The notes beneath the pieces are model-generated. The model did no database searches and was not told where the DNA came from. It worked only from the letters and a program-made list of their open reading frames with translations. The position numbers were made by a program, and so were the translations under genes. Below are positions 6,333 through 10,382 of a stretch of 10,382 bases of DNA, one piece after another. Numbering within the stretch: the stretch's first letter is position 1; each line of letters starts with the position of its first letter. Origin of the DNA: Planctomycetota bacterium (GTDB lineage Bacteria > Planctomycetota > GCA-002687715 > DRQF01); assembly GCA_015485455.1 (NCBI GenBank), contig WFTN01000287.1, positions 1 through 10,382 on the forward strand. The letters run 5' to 3'.

Positions 6333-8195
6333 CGCACCGATCCATCTGGAATTGATGCTACCGAGGCCATAGCGGCCACCGCCGACTAGTCCAAGCTCCC
6401 TTAGCTGAGCAATCCTCTGGGGCGCAATGACGTTTTCAAGAGTATCCGTTTGCCAATAGTTGGCGCTTTGATTATTTGATCGGAGAATCAAGTTGAATCG
6501 ACCATCTGGGGATCGAGTCGAGGAGAACATTCCATAGGCCCCCCAAAGCCAAACTCGATCACTCTCGTCTACTCGAGACTTGAAATTGCCTGTCTCAAGA
6601 TTGAGTACGCCAACATATTTCTTCTTCGCTTCCCCATCATAGGAGATCATCAGGTAATTAGGGTCGCCATCTCCTCTGACTTGTTGGATGGGCCATTGAT
6701 CTTCGGCCACGGTGAAGACGCAACTCATTTGTTTGGTTTCTAAGTTCATGGCCAAAACACGAGCGCGATCCTCAGCCACATAATAGGCCATGCCATCGCG
6801 GGCAATAGGAACATCCATGTTCCTGGTCATCGTTGAGGACCTGATAAAAGCCCCTGGCAGATCAATGGTAGATTCTTCATGGCTAAACATGTCAACCAGG
6901 CGAACAGCGCAGCCCACGGTTTTCCGCCCAGGACGAATCACGTCACCCATGACCCAATGCCCACGCCAAGGAACAACGCCGACGAAAGGGGGAGGCAGGT
7001 ATTTCTTGGTCTTCCCTGTAGCCTCATCGAGAACAAAGATATGGTTGAGACCAGCCCAAGCTTTCAGTTGTCCTTGACGATAGACCTTGCCTTGGGGCAC
7101 GCGGATTGTGGGGCCTTTCAGTCCACCGGATCTCAGCAGGCCATCTTTCGTTAGGACTCGGGTGTTCGCCGAATGTGTACGTTCGAAATTGCTCTCAACG
7201 AGGCTATGTGCATTGAGATCTGCCAAAGCAATGTCGTCACTTTCAAGACTTCGGGACAACATCACCATGGCTGGAAATAGAGACAGAATCTCGCCTGACT
7301 CAAAGTCGAGAATCGCCGTATGCTTACGAAAGTGACCAACACGTCCTAACTGCAGAACGATGCGTTTCTGATCGCGAAGAACAAGGGCCTCTTCAAGCAC
7401 CAAATCCGGAGACGACATGTCGAATGTTTCCCATGCCCGCACCTCCCCTTGAACCCAGGTTTGCCCGATAGGGAATGCCATCAGGAGAATCCCTATGGCA
7501 ATCATCGCAGGGCGCAAAAAGCTGCGACGGTGCAAACGTCCAGCCAGAAAGACAAGAGCGGCGATGACAAAGAACAAAGGAGACAGCCAGGCTGCTCCTT
7601 GCAGCATCCCGGTGAAGAGGGCGTCCTCGCCGACATCATGGTAGGACAACCAGCTATAATGGAGCCAAATAACGCCAAAGAAATAGCCTACGCCAAGGGT
7701 CAAAGTCGCGACCACCGCCCCAGACCCCATGGGCAGGAGTATTGAGAAGAAAGTCGCAAAAGACAGCAAGGCCAGTTGCATCTGGACAAAGCGCAAGATG
7801 CTGAATTGCTCCAACTCGTTGGCAACAGAAAGTGGCAGCCAAACCTCACGACAAAGAAGTTCAACACCCACAACACAAAAGGAGACAAGAGATGCCAAAG
7901 CAAACAGAACCACGAACTTGGCTATCAAAACCGAACGGGCTTCGATACCATAGGACGCCATGGTCCGCCGGCCCTTGCCACGCCATTCACGCCCGAATAT
8001 CTGCCACGCTAAGAGTATGTGAATGATGGATGTCAAAGCCCAAGGGGCGGAGACAAAAGCCTCTTCAAAGCTGAGGGAAATCCATGATGAGAGTGTCCAG
8101 CGAGCCAAGCCCATGACGAGCAAAGCGATGGCTGTGGCGACGATCACCAAACCTCTGGTGGCCCGCCACTCTCTTAAGATGAGTTGCTTCATCAT
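6243..8195 (-). CDS. ABC-2-type permease with a large extracytoplasmic propeller-like domain (second paralog)
   Basis: The product has 650 residues from the ATG at 8195, which overlaps the TGA of the first permease (ATGA). A TTG at 8222 would add nine residues but ignores the ribosome binding site. Helices are predicted near residues 15-32, 49-67, 92-113, 136-155, 158-178, 200-219 and 229-247. FGREWRGKGRR follows helix 2, and GRLHRR before helix 7 matches the LHRR loop of the paralog. The start MKQLILREWRA also parallels the paralog's LKQLIIRERRA. From about 255 onward the protein is soluble and predicted to be outside, with repeated units such as AILDFESGEIL, FVLDEATGKTK, LAMNLETKQM, GVLNLETGNF and ASYNLETDELRILWQ. 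These look like beta-propeller blades. The two permeases probably pair as a heterodimer. The last 90 bases of this gene, stop included, are nearly duplicated at 2625-2714. Confidence 0.85.
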   Translation of the reverse strand: MMKQLILREWRATRGLVIVATAIALLVMGLARWTLSSWISLSFEEAFVSAPWALTSIIHILLAWQIFGREWRGKGRRTMASYGIEARSVLIAKFVVLFALASLVSFCVVGVELLCREVWLPLSVANELEQFSILRFVQMQLALLSFATFFSILLPMGSGAVVATLTLGVGYFFGVIWLHYSWLSYHDVGEDALFTGMLQGAAWLSPLFFVIAALVFLAGRLHRRSFLRPAMIAIGILLMAFPIGQTWVQGEVRAWETFDMSSPDLVLEEALVLRDQKRIVLQLGRVGHFRKHTAILDFESGEILSLFPAMVMLSRSLESDDIALADLNAHSLVESNFERTHSANTRVLTKDGLLRSGGLKGPTIRVPQGKVYRQGQLKAWAGLNHIFVLDEATGKTKKYLPPPFVGVVPWRGHWVMGDVIRPGRKTVGCAVRLVDMFSHEESTIDLPGAFIRSSTMTRNMDVPIARDGMAYYVAEDRARVLAMNLETKQMSCVFTVAEDQWPIQQVRGDGDPNYLMISYDGEAKKKYVGVLNLETGNFKSRVDESDRVWLWGAYGMFSSTRSPDGRFNLILRSNNQSANYWQTDTLENVIAPQRIAQLRELGLVGGGRYGLGSINSRWIGACTLLLWNKDKLASYNLETDELRILWQANR

Positions 8196-10180
8196 GGCGT
8201 GGTACTCCCCTTTAGTTGCCAAAGGACTTCAATTTTCTTGGTGCTTAGGTCTAAGACGCGGATGTCTCGTTTGCCTGGGAGGAAGACGCGCTTAGTCGTG
8301 GCGTCGTATTGAGAAGACAAATTTAAAACCTCCCCCCATGGGAGGCGACTCAAGACGACATTGGTTTTCGTATTGCGAATGGTCACTTTCATTTCGCCGT
8401 CTTTTTTGTCCGTGTCGACGAAGAACTCATCGACACCAAAGGGCCAGAGCCTAATCCATGGTTGAACATCAGCCCCGTCTTGGGCTTGCAACAGCCCCGT
8501 ATCGGTGTTCAGTATTCCCCACGATTCTCTTCGGCCCACCTGCCGCTTCTTCCCATGACTACGGGCGCCATAGACACACAAAATGTAGCCGCCTTGAGGT
8601 GAAACTCGGATGGTGTCCAAAGGGAACTGTTCTTGGGTGGCTTCAAACACAAGGGACACAGCTCGGGTCGTAAGATCGAGCTTCATGATGCGCTGGCGAT
8701 CTTGGTGAATGTAGTAGACCGTTCCATCTCCTTGGAAGCCAATCGTTTGATCGAGAAGACTGTTCTGCCCCATGGCAATATCTGGGATGACAATACGCTC
8801 TTCCCCCGATTCAAAGATGGACCACAACTCCACCCCCATTTCAAGTATGCCCGGGTCTAATTGCCATTTCTTGGACACCACCCAGTACTTCTGCCAAGTG
8901 CGGATGGAGACGTTGCTATTGACCGGGTATTCCCGGGATGAGACCACACGGTTCTTCAACTTATCGAAAACAACGACTTTGCCTTTATTCCCAACCACGT
9001 AGGACAGAAGATTGCCTTGCCTCACGATCACATCTGGAGAAGCCGCCATGTGCTCTGCGGGAGAAGGAGCTTGGGGCTGGCTGATTGATCTTCCGTCTTG
9101 AGCAACCACCATGTCTAATTGAACTATTTGGGGTTCGGTCTTCTTTCTTCGTGATGACGATCTTCCTCCGAGAGGAGATGAACTGGTATCAACCAGAACA
9201 AAGCGCTCGCGACCCACATCATAACCTCGCGCCCGTGCCTGCTGCTGAAAGGAGAGTTCTTCTCCACTTTGAGCATCGAGCAACAAGACGTGAGGGTTGG
9301 GAAGGCCCGGTCGGAACAAAGTGACATACAGGCGACCCCCGCCGCCCTTCTGAAAGCGAACCCCAGCAATGCTCAAGTCTTCATCGTCCAGCGATATTGT
9401 CTCGTGACGATGAACCATCCAAGCAGATACCCCTCCCACGGGGATCAAGCACAAAAGAAACATCACGGTAGCGACCAAGACCGAACGTAAGTGCTTGCGA
9501 CGATGCAAATGCCCACCGATAAAAATGGCAAGAGACACAAATAGGAGGACGATTCCCAAAACCGGAGACGCAGCGAAGGCGATGGGTGTCAAGAGATCGT
9601 GATGAATGTCGCGATAGGCCAACCAATGATCAAAACTCAAAACAGTCAGAATGGGATAGCATATACTCAGCACCAAGGAGAGTGCGACAGCACCAGCTCC
9701 AGAAGGCACAAGACAACCTGTGCAAATCCCCAGACCGAAAATGAACACGGAATACTGGATCAGATAGAGAGTTGTCCAGTTGTTGCCGAATGCGCCGAGC
9801 TTTTTGGGCTCAAGAAGATTGATCAAGACCTCGTTGCCCCCAATCAAGATGGCCATCGACAAGACGCAAAGAAGAGTAGCCATGATCAGTTTGGCAGAGA
9901 AGACTTGGGCACGGCTAGCACTCAATCTCTTCAGCCAACGCTGACCACCCCCTGTCCATTCTCGCCCGAAAATGTGTTGGGTCACCATAAGCATGATGAA
10001 CCAACCGAAGAACCACGGGACAGGGCGAGCCCCTTCCGTTGACAAAGCGGTAGCGAACCTCCAATTGGCGGCGATAGAAAGCGCTAAGAGGCCCAGGGCA
10101 GCTGGCAAAACGAAACAGAGAAGACGAAAGGCAGCTCGCCTTTCTCGGATGATGAGTTGTTTCAATGAGTCCAAAGTCAC
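8192..10180 (-). CDS. ABC-2-type permease with a large extracytoplasmic propeller-like domain (first paralog)
   Basis: This is a 662-residue membrane subunit of an ABC exporter. Predicted helices lie near residues 20-38, 55-71, 97-115, 138-157, 161-183, 198-223 and 233-255. The loop after helix 2 contains FGREW (71-75) followed by basic residues, as in ABC-2 permeases. Basic loops (RERR near 12, LHRRKHLR near 225) are cytoplasmic by the positive-inside rule, so the odd seventh helix puts residues from about 256 to the end outside. That region has recurring strand-turn patterns such as LLLDAQSGEEL, VVVFDKLKNRVV, IMKLDLTTRAV, GILNTDTG and IRVLDLSTKKIEVLWQ, resembling beta-propeller blades. The GTG start is supported by GGAGGG and by the overlap with the ATPase gene. 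It is paralogous to the next gene in layout and motifs. Substrate is unknown. Ordinary ABC-2 permeases are much shorter and lack the outer domain. Confidence 0.85.
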   Translation of the reverse strand: MTLDSLKQLIIRERRAAFRLLCFVLPAALGLLALSIAANWRFATALSTEGARPVPWFFGWFIMLMVTQHIFGREWTGGGQRWLKRLSASRAQVFSAKLIMATLLCVLSMAILIGGNEVLINLLEPKKLGAFGNNWTTLYLIQYSVFIFGLGICTGCLVPSGAGAVALSLVLSICYPILTVLSFDHWLAYRDIHHDLLTPIAFAASPVLGIVLLFVSLAIFIGGHLHRRKHLRSVLVATVMFLLCLIPVGGVSAWMVHRHETISLDDEDLSIAGVRFQKGGGGRLYVTLFRPGLPNPHVLLLDAQSGEELSFQQQARARGYDVGRERFVLVDTSSSPLGGRSSSRRKKTEPQIVQLDMVVAQDGRSISQPQAPSPAEHMAASPDVIVRQGNLLSYVVGNKGKVVVFDKLKNRVVSSREYPVNSNVSIRTWQKYWVVSKKWQLDPGILEMGVELWSIFESGEERIVIPDIAMGQNSLLDQTIGFQGDGTVYYIHQDRQRIMKLDLTTRAVSLVFEATQEQFPLDTIRVSPQGGYILCVYGARSHGKKRQVGRRESWGILNTDTGLLQAQDGADVQPWIRLWPFGVDEFFVDTDKKDGEMKVTIRNTKTNVVLSRLPWGEVLNLSSQYDATTKRVFLPGKRDIRVLDLSTKKIEVLWQLKGSTTP
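8205..8210 (-). promoter_or_regulatory. Ribosome binding site deciding the second permease start
   Basis: GGGGAG lies 9 bases before the ATG at 8195, inside the end of the first permease gene. It favours this ATG over the TTG at 8222, which lies upstream of the site. Confidence 0.6.
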
Positions 10181-10382
10181 AGCTTGCGCCCTCCGGTGGC
10201 TGCGAGGAATGCTTCCTTCAGGTCAACGGGCGGCAAAGGTGATAACTCTTCCACCCCAGGAATGTCGATAGCTTCGATATCGACGTCCCCAAACCAGGTG
10301 AGTTTCACTTCCCGGCCTAAGCGCTCAATGGAGGTGGGCCCTTCAATGAGGGTGTGATCAAAATCTTCTGCAACTCGACCTA
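10177..10382 (-). CDS. ABC transporter ATP-binding protein, C-terminal end (partial)
   Basis: Only the last 67 complete codons are present; the gene runs in from beyond the right edge. The tail ends DLKEAFLATGGRKL, which fits the 'LEEVFLAL'-type ending common in ATPase subunits of ABC-2-type exporters. The preceding stretch (LTWFGDVDIEAIDI) looks like the small regulatory region after the nucleotide-binding fold. Walker A, signature and Walker B motifs would lie outside the window, so the ATPase call rests on the tail and on context. Its TGA overlaps the GTG of the next permease gene by four bases (GTGA), indicating translational coupling. A single ATPase serving both downstream permeases as a heterodimer is the simplest inference. 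Confidence 0.72.
   Translation of the reverse strand, partial: GRVAEDFDHTLIEGPTSIERLGREVKLTWFGDVDIEAIDIPGVEELSPLPPVDLKEAFLAATGGRKL
10189..10194 (-). promoter_or_regulatory. Ribosome binding site for the first permease
   Basis: GGAGGG lies 8 bases before the GTG at 10180, inside the end of the ATPase gene. It supports the GTG start and the GTGA coupled overlap. Confidence 0.65.

Noticed and set aside
8196..8222. TTG at 8222 as the start of the second permease
   Set aside because: The ATG at 8195 has GGGGAG at 9 bases, makes the ATGA overlap and matches where the paralog begins.

Overview
All supported genes lie on the minus strand, so the window reads right to left. Base composition looks balanced by eye. 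Nearly every product is predicted to sit in, or be exported across, the cytoplasmic membrane. There is no ribosomal, tRNA, phage, transposase or CRISPR signal. The style (ABC-2 permeases with large outer domains, single-pass proteins with carboxypeptidase-regulatory-like beta-sandwich domains, a MauE-like protein with CGCFG) recalls Planctomycetota and similar envelope-rich bacteria. That placement is inference from protein style only.

Layout from the right edge. (1) 10382-6243: an ABC exporter operon. It holds the C-terminal 67 residues of an ATP-binding subunit and two paralogous permeases, each joined by a 4-base stop/start overlap. Each permease has seven predicted membrane helices followed by about 400 residues of repeated, beta-propeller-like sequence, which the positive-inside rule places outside the cytoplasm. 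(2) 6242-5956: a 287-base gap with a TATAAT box and a 10-base tandem repeat. (3) 5955-2784: a small secreted protein of unknown function, a strong hairpin, then an 855-residue anchored protein with at least one carboxypeptidase-regulatory-like domain. (4) 2783-2286: a gap that is not empty. It holds a 100-base near-copy of the 3' end of the second permease gene, then a 69-codon cysteine-rich reading frame with no start codon. (5) 2285-278: a 547-residue anchored protein with two regulatory-like domains, overlapped by a four-helix MauE-like membrane protein. (6) 277-1: nothing I can support.

A cautious reading is an envelope module: an exporter whose permeases carry outer sensor or docking domains, anchored outer proteins, and a redox-type membrane protein beside a remnant of a cysteine-rich peptide. 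The substrate cannot be told from sequence. The region has clearly been rearranged: the two permease-tail copies flank the secreted-protein/855-residue pair, and three of their four differences are synonymous. This suggests that a further permease gene, or a diverged allele, once lay here.
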